A stretch of DNA of 64,000 nt from NCBI RefSeq assembly GCF_004210375.1, contig NC_134834.1, forward strand, positions 149,205,009 to 149,269,008. Direction: 5' to 3'. The stretch comes from Tachypleus tridentatus. Its lineage: Eukaryota > Arthropoda > Merostomata > Xiphosura > Limulidae. Shown here piece after piece: positions 12,535 to 24,300 of this stretch; the stretch's first letter is position 1; each line of letters starts with the position of its first letter. The translations under genes and the position numbers were made by a program. The notes under the pieces were generated by a model. The model saw nothing but the letters and a program-made list of their open reading frames with translations. It ran no database searches and was not told the DNA's origin.

Positions 12535-12870
12535 CTAAACTTTGCAAAGCATCTTTAACGTACTTTTAAAAATTTTCCCCACATCAGATGTAAAACTAAT
12601 GGGGGTATAATTTTTAACACCTCCCTTGAAAGAATGAGTTACATTAGTTAACTTCCAATTCTCTGGTATCTGCCCATTATTCAAGTATTGACAAAAAACA
12701 GTAACAAGTGGCTTACATATCCAATCTTTCACCTCATTCAAAGCTCTTGAAAAATTATTTTCTGGTTCGAGAACCTTATCGCTTTTTGAACTTCCCAATT
12801 TTTTTCTTAACCAGTTGAGAATTAATGCAGTCGTCTTGTTTGATCTCTTTTTTATATCACAACTGTTCAA
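12535..12870 (-). pseudogene. Reverse transcriptase fragment of the CR1/L2-like LINE
   Basis: This open segment of 111 codons contains LNEVKDWICKPLVTVFCQYL, then NNGQIPENWKLTNVTHSFKG and YTPISFTSDVGKIF. They match the N-terminal RT blocks of CR1/L2 elements, where IPEDWK, NVTPIFKKG and NYRPVSLTS are usual. It lacks the catalytic FADD box, which lies degraded further along the minus strand. Confidence 0.75.
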
Positions 12871-13126
12871 AATCTGGAATACTGTTTACATCTTCGTTCG
12901 TAAAAAGAAAATAAGAAAAAGCCAAATTTAATAACCCAACCATCTCATAATCGTCAAATATTTGCCTTTCTTTATCATCCTTTGAGGGCCCTAACTCCCA
13001 TTCTAACATTTTCTTTACTCTTTATGTATTTAAATAAATTCTTACATTTCAGACAACCTTTTCTCGTAAATTTTTTTTGAAAACCAAATTTCCAGGTCTA
13101 CCAACTTTCTTGATATTCTATGTTCT

Positions 13127-13247
13127 TATTGTTTTGAATTAAGCACAAAGCTACACAATAGGCTACGTGTACTCTGCCCATCGCGGGTATCGAAACCCGG
13201 TTTTAGCGTTGTAAGTCCGCAGACATACCGCTGAGCCAGTGGGGGCA
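13127..13247 (-). mobile_element. tRNA-derived SINE (family 2)
   Basis: Read on the minus strand, the tRNA-like head is TGGCTCAGCGGTATGTCTGC (A box) followed by GGGTTTCGATACCC (B box). It ends with a short tail TAGCTTTGTGCTTAATTC and then AAAACA. That tail matches family 1 and the RNase H LINE. It is inserted in the CR1-like LINE. Confidence 0.75.
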
Positions 13248-13845
13248 GATATTTTATGATTTTATAAGTCTTCTATCATGCTGATCAATTTAAACTCCTT
13301 ATATTTATGGTGCTTTTCTTTAATCTTATTTCTTAAACTCTTTGTGACCCAACTTGGTTTTTTACCTGCAACTGCTATAACTATGACTTGAATATTTAAA
13401 AATATCCACATCTGGTCAGTGCATCAAAATAACTCAGCATACAATTCCACATGTAAGTCTTTTCACATCTCTTCAAAATTTGTTTTTTATTTGTAACCAA
13501 AATATTATTATTCCTTATCTTCACACGCAGCAAAACATTGAATCTAATGAAACGTAAAGGTTTTCCATTTTCTACCCTATCGATAATACCTATATTTTAA
13601 ATTAATAATTAACCTAAAATAAAATTGTTTCTAGTAAGTTCCCAATTGGTGAGGAAGAACAGTTTCCAAAAAACCTTTCATTCTCATGGTTTGACTCTAA
13701 CATTTACCGATCAATATGTCTGAAATTAAAATCACCTATAACTATGACTTCTTTAACAGTTGAAATGTTAATATCACTATAACGTTTTCTCACTACTTTT
13801 ATCAACTTCATCTAATGGTCTGTAAAAAGTTCCCACTAAAAGCTT

Positions 13846-14093
13846 TTTTCATTTTATTGTTTGTCTGTTTGTTTTGAATTACGCACAAAGCTACTCAAGT
13901 GTTATCTACACTAGCTGTCCCTAATTTAGCAATGCAAAGTTTGAGGGAAGGAAACTAGTCATCACCATCTATTGCCAGCTCTTGAGATACTATTATACCA
14001 ACAAATAGTGGCACTGACCGTCACATTATAACGTCCCCACTGCTGAAAGGGCGAGCATGTTTGGTGTGACGGGGATTTGAATTTTCATTTTAT
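13846..14093 (-). mobile_element. tRNA-derived SINE (family 1) with 12-bp target duplication
   Basis: The reverse-orientation SINE body is 13858-14081. The target duplication TTTTCATTTTAT is at 13846-13857 and 14082-14093. The tail is on the left (GTTTTGAATTACGCACAAAG) and the tRNA-like head on the right (GTGACGGGGATTTGAA). It is inserted in the CR1-like LINE. Confidence 0.8.
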
Positions 14094-14217
14094 ATCCACT
14101 GACAAAAATCCAAATGGATTCAATCTCTTTGGTGTTATATTTAATATTACCAACTTCAACTGGATGTAAATCAGCTTTTACATATAAATCCATTTAATAG
14201 AAATAGCATATTAAAAG

Positions 14218-14488
14218 GTCTGGCATGGCCAGGTGGATAGGATGCTCCATTCACAACCTGAGGGTCGCGGGTTCGAATTTCCGTCCCACCAAACATGTTC
14301 ACCCTTTCAGCCGTGGGATTTTATAGCGTTACAGTTAATCCCACTATTCATTGGTGAAATAGTAGCCTAAGAGTTGGCGGTGGGTGTTGAAGACAAGCTG
14401 TCTTTTCTCTAGTCTTACCCTGCTAAATTAGAAACAGCTAGCACAGATAGCCCTCGTGTAGCTTTGGGCGCAATTCAAAACAAACCAA
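14218..14488 (+). mobile_element. tRNA-derived SINE (family 1), full length
   Basis: The head is GGTCTGGCATGGCCAGGTGG with B box GGTTCGAATTTCC. The body has AATCCCACTATTCATTGGTG and the tail is CACAGATAGCCCTCGTGTAG then CTTTGGGCGCAATTCAAAAC. It lies in the same LINE, opposite in orientation to the SINE at 13858. Confidence 0.8.
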
Positions 14489-14602
14489 AGCCGATTAAAT
14501 AGCCTGTAATCTTGTGTTTTTTTTTTAAAAACGTTTGTCATCAAAATCATCTATGTTTAACAATGTTTCAGTTATTCCCATTACATCAAAATTCTCCATT
14601 TA

Positions 14603-16214
14603 CAATTACGACAGAAAGTGTTCGTACCCTGCGTCGTGAGTAGTTTTCCTCATAACTTGAAAAGTATCAAGATTAGGATAATAAAAGTATATTATATTAT
14701 AAATATCATACTAACACACGTCTACATAATTTTTATGTAATTTGAACGACAAATAAACTGTTTATAAACAAATAACCAAATATAGGAGGGTCAGAAAGTG
14801 TTCGTACGTCTACTTTAATTGTCAGTTGTGTAGCCTTTCAGGTGAATTACTTGGTGCAATCTCTCCTCATAGCCCTCCATGATCGTTTGACAGCACTAGA
14901 CTGGTATTTTATTCCATTCTTCTTTACAGTAGGCCTCCAACTCTTGCAAGTTTTTCGGATGACGCTGATGAACCCTGGTCTTTAACTCATGTCAAACGTT
15001 TCCAATTGGGTTGAGATTGGGTGACTGCGTTGGCCACTCCAGAACGCTTATATGGTTCCTCTGTAACCTGAATTGCACATATTTCGATGTGTGCTTAGGG
15101 TTATTGTTGTGCTGGAAGATCCAACGACGTCCAAGCCGCAAGTTTCGAGAATCACTCTTGATATAAGTGCCTAATATATCAACGAACTCTTCTTTTTTCA
15201 TGATTCCGTTGACGCGGTGAAGGCTACCTACACCAGAAGAGCTGAAGAAACCTCATAGCATGATCGAGCCACCTTCGTGTTTAACTGTAGGGACGGTGTT
15301 CTTTGGAAGATTTCGTTCCCCCTTCTTACGAAAAATATTGCGAACATCATTGTGGCCGAAAAGCTCGATTTTAGTCTCGTCTGACCAAAGAATACTCTTC
15401 CAATAGGTAAAGAGTTTATCTACATGCTTTCTTGTATATCTCAATTGTGCTTCTAAATGAATAGGCTTTAAATATGGATATCTACGAGAACGGCATGCTT
15501 TGAACCCAGAAGAGCGTAATATGTTCGTAACTGTAGAGGTGCTTACTTCAACCCCAGTTTCCCTCACCAGTTTCTGTATGTCATTACGTGTTAAACGAGG
15601 GTTCCTACTAACTTCTCTGAGAACATTCCTCTTGGTTCTATCTGGAATTTTGATGGGGCGTCCGGAACAAGGGAGGTTAGCAATTGATCCTGTAAGCTTA
15701 AACTTGGCAATTATGCTTTGAACAGTAGATTTCGGCACATTAAGTTGTGTAGCAATACCGGAAAGAGACACACGAGACTTGTATTTTACAATAATTCATT
15801 TTTTTTTAAATCACTGGACAGTTGTTTTCTGTTCGCCATGATGACCAAGCAGATAATGACGGAGACGGCGCTAAATTATCGGAAGTACATTGTTTGCTGG
15901 CTAAATTCCAATAATTATAAACCCAGTGTCTAGTTCTGGAATGGTATAATGTAGTTTATTTGCCAAACTAAACAAAATTTTCACGGGAATAACAATTTTT
16001 TTTTTTCACACGTTCTGAAATGTACGAACACTTTCTGCTTTTTTGTTATTATAAACAGTTTATTTGTCGTTTAATTTACATAAAAATTTATGTAGATGTG
16101 TGTTAGTATAATATTTACAATATACTGTACTTTCATTAATTTAATGATACTTTTTAAGTTATGAGGAAAAAACTACTCACGACGCAGGGGTACGAACACT
16201 TTCTGTGGTAATTG
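14603..16214 (-). mobile_element. Tc1-like DNA transposon (1.6 kb) with long IR/DR termini
   Basis: Terminal inverted repeats of about 200 bp begin CAATTACGACAGAAAGTG on the left and, reversed, CAATTACCACAGAAAGTG on the right. Each repeat contains a second direct copy of CAGAAAGTGTTCGTAC (about 14793 and 16020), the IR/DR arrangement seen in Sleeping Beauty-type elements. TA dinucleotides flank it at 14601-14602 and 16215-16216. The right flank begins GCAAAGCCACATCG, inside a family-2 SINE. It carries one broken transposase gene on the minus strand. Confidence 0.9.
14815..15839 (-). pseudogene. Inactive Tc1 (DD34E) transposase
   Basis: The start is ATG at 15839 (MANRKQLSSDLKK) and the natural stop is TAA at 14817-14815, giving about 340 codons, normal for Tc1. 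The paired-like N-terminal HTH (LNVPKSTVQSIIAKF) and GRPIK motif are present. The first catalytic Asp is kept (LWSDETKIELFG). The gene is broken by a frameshift in the A-run near 15805-15815, by nonsense codons at about 15252 (after GGSIML), 14990 (after NPIGNV) and 14885, and by loss of catalytic residues. The second Asp block reads FQHNNNPKHTSK instead of having D, and the third reads LNPIGNV where PIENLW is usual. It cannot encode an active enzyme. Confidence 0.9.
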
Positions 16215-16320
16215 TAGCAAAGCCACATCGAGCTATGTGCTAGTCCACCGAAGGAAATCGAACCCCTGATTTTAGGTTTGTAAATCCGGAGACTTACCTC
16301 TGCACCAGCAGGGGATATTT
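16215..16320 (-). mobile_element. tRNA-derived SINE (family 2), invaded by the Tc1 element
   Basis: The plus strand reads TAGCAAAGCCACATCGAGCT, CACCGAAGGAAATCGAACCC and GTAAATCCGGAGACTTACCT, ending GCAGGGGA. In reverse this is an A-box/B-box tRNA-like head. The Tc1 copy sits exactly at a TA at the SINE's tail end. Confidence 0.7.
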
Positions 16321-16880
16321 GATGTATTCTAACCACCTCACCAAGATCTTGTACTTTACCATGATGACTTCTCTTTTTTTGATTTTAGGACAATTTTCTT
16401 GAACATTACTTTTGTGTTTCATTTTAAAAGCGCTTCTATTTTTTGCAATGTTATTTAACGATATTTCTTTTGCCTGTATGCATTTTTTTTTATTATATTA
16501 TCCTACGTTAATTCAGCTAATCTCTAGTTTTGTTAAAATTATGGTTTTCTTAATTCGTACTGATAGAAAATTTAATTTCGAACTCCAAGTACATCCATTA
16601 ACACACTAATACTAGCAATCGTTTCTATTATCACATACCGACTGAAATTGCACTATAAATTCAAAGTTTTTCCGAAAAAGGCCAGACACTTTCACTTCCG
16701 ACAACTCAATAAACACAAGTATCCTTTATTCGGGAGATGTCTCATTTTTAGTTTGCCAGGAACAAGTGTTGAAACTGGTTGGTGTGATACATTCAGAATG
16801 CCATAGAATTTGTTAGTGGAAGGTTTAGATTAAAACACCTCAAGAAGTTGCCGTTATTTCCAAAAGAGTTTTCAAAAAAT
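16321..16880. other. Intergenic, unassigned (possible LINE remainder)
   Basis: This is AT-rich sequence between two family-2 SINEs. A minus-strand run near 16322-16390 is Lys-rich and might be upstream LINE coding sequence, but no motif is recognisable. Confidence 0.4.
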
Positions 16881-16884
16881 ATGT

Positions 16885-17003
16885 GTGTATTTTCTTATCG
16901 CGAAGCCACACCGGGCTGTCTGCTGAGTCCGCCAAGGGAACTCGAAATCGTAATTTTAGCTTTGTAACTTCGTAGACTTACCGCTGTACTAACGAGGGAC
17001 TTC
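16885..17003 (-). mobile_element. tRNA-derived SINE (family 2), degraded
   Basis: The plus strand reads CGCGAAGCCACACCGGGCTG, GTCCGCCAAGGGAACTCGAA and TAACTTCGTAGACTTACCGC, the reverse of the family-2 head. Confidence 0.65.
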
Positions 17004-18346
17004 AAACAAAGAAGAAAATCCACTATTAACATCTGTCATCTTCGTTATACCTGTAACAGGAATGGTGAAGACAGTTGATCTTATATTAAAGGAAAAGATA
17101 AGGTCGCTCGAGTAACGTTTTATGATTCCGAAATAGATTAATTTAAAATTAATTTATGACAGAGTGGTGAGATCTACTGATTTCGTTTATTTTTTGTTTC
17201 TTCGTACTTTGTTAGTGATTTTTTATGCTAGGTAGTATTTGTCATGTTTAGTTGAATAACTTATCACCTTAAATTGTATATATAAATTTTGAAGTTGAGA
17301 AAACCTGGACTACGTTTCGAAGATGTTGGGTAAAATTCACTCTTGATAGTTGGGAACAGTGAATGTGACCCAATATTTTGTAGTTGAGGTTTTCCTTCTA
17401 TTATATCAGCTCCAAATTAGGAACAATTCTGCACAGATATCCCTTTGTGTAACTTCATAAGAAAAATCTGAAACTATTTGTATTTTCCTATGAAAACAAG
17501 ATGTTTTTATTAAAAATTAAATGGTATCACTAGACGTCGTAAAAGGTGCAACGAAACATGTAAAAATATATGTAACATTATACACAAAAAATTGAGCATA
17601 TTTTTATGACTTTCAATTATTTAATAAAATAATTACTGTAACTTTTCAACGGAATGCATTTATTTGAAAAAGTAATATGTAGTGTTATATTTCATTAATA
17701 AGTTCAATGTCGCATAAGATTTAGAAGGAGGTAATGGAGTCGCCATTTTGAATTGAGATGAGATTAACACTGATAAGCGTCATTGACCGTAGTCAAAATG
17801 TTCTAAACTTATATTTAGAAGAAAAATTAGAAATTATTACGTTTTAGGAGCTTTAAAATTTTTCTTTACCGCGTATGACATCTTGCTGATAAATTTAAAG
17901 AAAATTACTAAATGGTAGAGTTGAAACTGGAGTTAAATGTACAATTTTGGAACTGCACAATGTAAACATCAAGCGTTGTTTCATGGTGTTTCAATTTCTT
18001 AAGTTGTACAGTTACTGTTTGTGATAGTGTTATTATTATAACGTTACGTTAAGTTTTATGGACTTTTTCAGTATAACGTAAAATCTTTAAGCCTTTAGAA
18101 TATACCGTTGAAATGTTCTTGACATTTCATTCCGTAGACGATTTTTTTCACGGAAAAAAAAAATAGGCTTACTTAAGACTATTGTAAAGCTTAGTATTTA
18201 TACAAATAACGTTTACCTGTGACTGTGGGTATATAATTTATGCCAGTCCGATTATACTTTGTAATTTTTGTACTACTATTAGTGAGTAATTTTAACCACA
18301 AGGCTTTCGAAGGTATTTTATATAAAACTATCAAAGTGGGTAAAGA
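17004..18346. promoter_or_regulatory. DVL 5' flank, probable 5' UTR and promoter region
   Basis: This 1.3-kb stretch precedes the DVL start codon. CGCCATTTTG at 17741-17750 resembles a YY1-type promoter element. A degraded SINE tail lies at 17408-17462. No TATA box is convincing. A non-coding first exon is possible but was not identified. Confidence 0.35.
17408..17462 (+). mobile_element. SINE 3' tail fragment
   Basis: CCAAATTAGGAACAATTCTG followed by CACAGATATCCCTTTGTGTA aligns with the end of family 1, where AAATTAGGGACGGCTAGCAC then AGATAGCCCTCG is usual. Confidence 0.5.
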
Positions 18347-21300
18347 ATGGAAGAAACTAAGATAATCTACTATATCGACGAAGAAGACACACCATATTTA
18401 GTAAAGTTACCAATACATCCAAACCGGGTTACACTTGGTGACTTTAAAAATGTCCTAAATAGACCAAACTTTAAATTCTTTTTCAAGTCGATGGATGATG
18501 ATTTTGGGTGAGTATTGTATTTATAATTCATATTTACGCACTTATTTGAATATAAACAAGGCAGTTGTGATTGAGTTACTAAAAATTAATAATGGTTAAA
18601 GTGATTTTACATCTAAACTAAGTATATAGATAGACTAAATTTAGTTTTGATTTTATGACCTAATTTTGATTTTTTTTCAATAATTTGAATGTCAAAGAAA
18701 TGTTTTTAAAATTTATAAATATAAACTGATCAGTTATTTATCCATGTTACTTGTCAGCTCAGTTTTGTTTTAATAGTAGGCCTACTTGTGTGTAAACTAC
18801 ACTTTGAATGAATGTTTAAACAGTATACTTTTATTGGTAAGCTTTATATAAATTACACTTAAGCATAAATGAAATGGATAGATACACAAGTAAAAACATC
18901 TATCAGGACATTTCAAATCATCTGGTATACCATTTCATGAGTTAAAAAGGGAAAACAACATTTGGTCTAATAATCATGCTAAATTTGAGCTTTTAGGCTT
19001 AATGTTACTGAATTGTTTAGGTATTACATTACAAGTATTTCTAGTACTTCAGAAAACTAATCCCACTCAAAATTAGATTAAAAGAATATTAAATATTTTT
19101 GGTCAGTCTTCCTTGAGGCACATAGAAGGTCATACCTAATCCAGATTGCTAATTGGTTTGCTACATTGCATATAATTTAAGGAGAAAGTGACTTGTTAGG
19201 CCATCTCATCCACTAAACTTAACTTTAAAATCAAAATAAAACACTCAGGCTTGCTGTTATCATTCAAATATTTATCATACTTTCCCTTAAATTAACTGCA
19301 CCCACCACTTTTGGAGGTAACCAATTCCAAAGACCAGCCACCCTGTTAGAAAAATGAAGTTGTCATAGCTGAAGATATTTTTTCAGTATTTTTGTGTCTT
19401 TAAGTAATACCATTCTCATCATTAAGAATGGTAAAAATGATGCATCAACACTGGAGGTTCTGTTAACTGTTTAAACATCCAGTGAGATTTCTTCTAACAC
19501 TCATTTTTTCAAGAAAAAACAGTTTGAGAGGTTTTACCCTGCCCTTGTATGGCAATTTTTCCACCCCTAGTATCATCCTAGCAGCCTTTCTCTGTATGTT
19601 ATCCAATTAGTTTTCTTCTTAGGATAAATCATCCAAGACAACAAATAAAATGCTATAAGTGTGTCCTAACAAGTAACCTACACAGTGAAAGTATAACCTT
19701 TTTGTACTTGTATTTGGTAGTTATGTAGATACAACCTAAAATCCTATTTGATCTGCTGCCAGCAACAGCACACTTCTTTGATGGCTTAAGAATTGGAACA
19801 GCTAGAACTCCAAGCTCTTTTTCTTCAGTAACACTTGAAATTATTGCTATTAAAATTATACTCATATTTCATATGATATCCCACATGTATTATCTTGCAT
19901 TTATTATAATTATAATACATCTTGCATTTATTTGTCTAACTTGCCAAATAACTCAAATGCTGTTTTAAAACAGCAGCTTTCTCCTCACAGCCAGCAATAC
20001 CAAAACTTTTAAAATTGGTAAATTTAAATAAAATATTTACCATTCCTTCATATTTCATTGAAACAAAATTCATATAGCATGCTAATTGCTCTAAAATGTG
20101 GACTACATTTTTTTGAAAATATAAACTGTCAATTCACAGTCCAAGTTTGCTAACCACAAGGCAGTAATTAGTTTCATTATTCATTGAGTTAAAATGAAAT
20201 TTTAGCTGGTCATTCTCAGCCAGTTTTGAGGCCACGAGAGAAAATTTTTCATAATGTATTTATATAATGAGTAGAATGAGATGTGGAATAACTATTAAAA
20301 TATCAGTTGATTTTAATTCAAGATAAAATTATAAGAACATGTAACTGGGAAACTCAAACACAGATGGCTTACTAAAAGAGAGAATCAAGGTTAGAGACTA
20401 CAAGTTAAATGTATTTAAATTGTCAGACATGGTTTGTAGTTACCGAACCATAGTAAAGTTAGGGATTTGATAAAGAATTAAGTTGGGAAATCCAAAAGGA
20501 TTTGTTAGAAAAAGTTATCTGTTGATGTTATAACTGTAAACTTAGTGAAAGTAAGGAAGGATATGTGATGTCAACCACACTACATCTGGCACTGATGGAT
20601 CCTTTCTAACATCACGACTTGTTGGGCTGGTCAGGACACAACAGACATTGTCGTAGTGTAGGTGTAAATTTTATCAGTTGCATGAATAGCAATTGTTATG
20701 ATGTGAACTACATTAGGTAAGAAGTGTAATTATTATCCATTGTTAGTTAAGTCTTGTGCAGTTCAGAATCAGGATAAGGATTTGTAATGTGTTTTTAATT
20801 TATTTTAAAACCAATTATCTAATTATTGTTATTGTTTTTATTTGAATTAATTTTGCTGTCACTTGGGAGAATTGGCAAGATAGTAAGCTTGGCTACTCTT
20901 ATTTAAAGTAGTGATAGATTTGCCTTGGAAAGTGCTGATGACTTAGTCTTAATTTCCAAACTAAGGAAAATTATAGAGGGTTTGATTAAAGAAGCTACAG
21001 AAAACCTTGTTGTGAAACATGATATAATAAAACATGAATTCAACTGAGATTCTGATTGAAACATCAGCTCTTGATGTTTGGGTTCTTGCCTTATTTCTGT
21101 AAATTACATTGATAGGAACATAATTAGTAAATTTGAAGTATTGATTTTTATTTCAGTTTTAATTACATTCTTTTTTGTCATTTTTATAGCATTTCTTCTA
21201 TTAATTATTTTTATAATTTAAAGTTTTTATAATTATAATTATATTTTTATATGCCTTAAAAATGCTATCTCGCCTGTTTTCTAGTGTACATTAAATATTA

Positions 21301-24300
21301 AGAAGTGATTTGTACATTAAGAATTTTACACAGTTTGCTAGTCATATATTATGTATTATATAATGTCTGCAGTGAAAATCACGAGACTTGTGAGATTATT
21401 TCTTTCCTAGTACATAAGATATATTTGTTGAATATTTATAGTAATAAGTTCTCTATAAATATTTGTGATTTTACGTAGGAGTTGTTAAACATCATTAAGT
21501 CTCCTTTAATGTTACATTCAAAACAAGTTTATTTTTCTTTTGCTTTTTTTCCTAATTTGTTTTTATACTTCGTGGTTTGATACGGTCAGTATAGTGTATA
21601 TGTTTTCATTGAATACTTTTTCATTTGAGATACTGAGGTACAGAATGTTCAGTAGGTACTAGTTTATTAACTTAAGAATTTTGTGTAACTGATTTTATCT
21701 TACTCTGGAAGTAGTTGTGATTCTCTGAATTGTAACAAATATGCATGACATTAAACTCTTAATTATTTCAATCAATATTGAGATTGTTGAGAAAATACAG
21801 AATGACCTGGATCGGTTGGTTAGTTGGACAAATATTTATCAAAGTATTTTCATAATAATAAATACAAGGTAATGCAAGGGTGCAGAATTTGTATTTGATT
21901 TTTGGGATGATAGATTTGTCATTTTACTTTGTTCATTGAGCAACTATTTTTTTCACATTTTATTCTACTGCTAGAAGTATACAAGTTTGTGAAAATTTTG
22001 ATCTGCAGAAGTGTAGCAAGTACATCCAAACATTAACAAATGTATACTTCAAACACAAGCACAGCTATCTCTTTAATGTCAGTTACATAAACAATACTAA
22101 ACATTTAAATTAATGTAATGATATTAATATATTACTTTTGTTTATGTAAAAACCACTGACTGTTATCATTAGGAAGAATATGTAATGTAAGGAAAATTAA
22201 ATTGAAAGTTTGTGATTATTTAGGGAATCAGGAGGATAAGATCCTCTCAATTTGTTGTGCTATATTTCAAAAAACAGTAGGGTGAGGGGTCATTTAGACT
22301 CCAGCTAAGGCTGTTTTATTTTTACGACAAGGTGATTGACTCATAAAATGAACTGTGATTGACGGTAGTAATGATCAGCAGTTTTCAAGAGCCAAAAAGA
22401 AAAATTAAATTTTTGAGAAATAAATTTCGACTTTAGATTCATACTTTCTCTCAAAAGTGTGTGTGTATGGATGACTTTGAATGTTCCTGTTGTCTGTATT
22501 TGATAACATTTTTGGTAAGGCTTCATCTGGAGTTATACTTCTAATTATAGAGGGTACAGAGTTCAGACAGTTTACCAAACTTACACTAAATTTGGCACAT
22601 GTTTGCTGAAGAGATGTCCTCAAAAAGATCTGTTCGAGGTTTTTAAGATTTTTAGAGGTTTGGAGTCGATAAATCCAATTGATGTTTTAAAAGACTGCAG
22701 TTAGTAAGGCTAGATGAAACAAGTTTAAGATAAGGAAAACTACATACAACCCCAAGTAGGGTAGTGTCACTTTTGAAGTAAACTTTCATTACTGTCATTC
22801 AGGTGTCTTGCTATAACTATTTGAATAAAATTGTTCAAATACCAAAAACATTTTAATTTGAGTGACATCATCTTCAATTAGATTTTGTTCTAAAGGAAAC
22901 AAGTACAAATATTTATTCATTTTTATATCTCAAAACTGGGTTATTATACTAATAGTACTGTTGCATCCAAGCAATATATATATATATTTTTTTTTCAGCA
23001 AGTTGTATAGTGGATTATTTTATGGTACAGAATCTACTTCTGTTTCATGTAGAAAATTTGTCAAAATGTATTTTCAGCACAGCCTGTATGGGTATTAAAA
23101 CTTTAATTAAAATGAAATACAAAACAATGTTTGACCTTCTTAAGTCATCTTCAGGTTAACAACTCTTTATTAACTCTTTGTCAATGTGAAGATGATCTAA
23201 GAAGGTCAAACATTGTTTTGTACTTCATTTTAATTAAAGTTTTAATACCCATGTCAGCTGTGTTGAGAATACACTTCAAGTGGGTTTCTCATCATCATGA
23301 ATAAAATTTTTCAGTTTTCCTACAATAAAAGTGTGGTTGAATGAAGGTATTGTAGGGAATCAGTAAACCCACATAATGCTGTTTTTTATTGTGTTTATTT
23401 TCCACTTTAATTGATGTTTGTTGATTCACAGTATATGAAATAATTTTTTTATCAAGTTTGTAATTTCTTCGTAGTGTTGTTAAAGAAGAGATTATAGAAG
23501 ACGATGTTAAACTACCATGCTTCAATGGAAGAGTTGTCTCTTGGGTAAGTGTTTCACATGTTTTAAAAGTTTAGTAGGTCAAACTGAACAAGGGCCTGAC
23601 ATGGCCAGGTGGTCAGGGTGCTTGTCTCATAATCAGAAGATTGTGAATTCAAATCCACATTATGCCAAACATGCTCGCCCTTTCAGCTGTAAGGACATTA
23701 TAATGTGATGGTCAATCCCACTATTTGTTGGTAAAAGAGTAGTCCAAGAGTTAGGAGTATGTGGTGATGATTAGCTGCCTTTGCTCTATGCTTGTGCAGA
23801 TAGTTTTTGTGTAGCTTTGTGTGGAATTAAAATTATAATGTATGTTATGGTTTGAAGTTTTGCTATTTAAATTCTAATTGCCTTATTTCAAAGAAAACTT
23901 TTAAAAAAGGTACTTAAAACTTTGATTTTCTTAAGACGTGATCAATGAGCTATCAAAAATATCAATTTGTGCACACTGAGTTTTGCATCAGGATAATGCC
24001 AGCCCTTTAGAAGTCTGGATAAGTACCTTTAGTTTCCATTACTGATATGCAAGTTTTAAAGTTCTCTGGCTGAATGCAGTAAAACAATTAAAAATTCGAT
24101 TAAGTGCCACACCCATTTTCTGTACATTTTTCTTGGGCTTTAAAACATGCATGTGATATATAAATATGTATATAGTCATTAGTCCAACAAGAATAATTGT
24201 GAAATTAGTGCGCAGCTGTCATCGTCTATTAGCCTGTAGTATTATTGACTGCTTTATCCACTGTATCACTTAGTTTTTCTTAGCTAAATATGTTGTAGTT

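Larger units (their letters stand above)
11530..14600 (-). mobile_element. Degenerate CR1/L2-like non-LTR retrotransposon, interrupted by SINEs
   Basis: Minus-strand fragments occur in the order expected for a CR1-type ORF2. Reading from high to low coordinates: an endonuclease start (ENFDVMGITETLL near 14590), a later endonuclease piece near 13700-13840, KKPSWVTKSLRNKIKEKHHK near 13270-13390, the RT region 12870-12535, and the degraded palm region near 12250-12420 (VLGP, LFLIYINEIGEDIV, then FLADIK where FADDTK is expected). SINEs at 13127-13247, 13858-14081 and 14218-14488 split it. Stops and frameshifts are frequent. The segment at 11530-11700 may be a separate LINE piece. Confidence 0.65.
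18508..23474. other. DVL intron 1
   Basis: This 5-kb intron splits the DIX domain. It contains a CR1-like relic (19150-20050) and the left part of a palindromic repeat (23068-23272). The rest is AT-rich with no recognisable gene. Confidence 0.7.

Noticed and set aside
15500-15933. Plus-strand ORFs across the Tc1 element
   Set aside because: They are antisense shadows of the minus-strand transposase reading frame.
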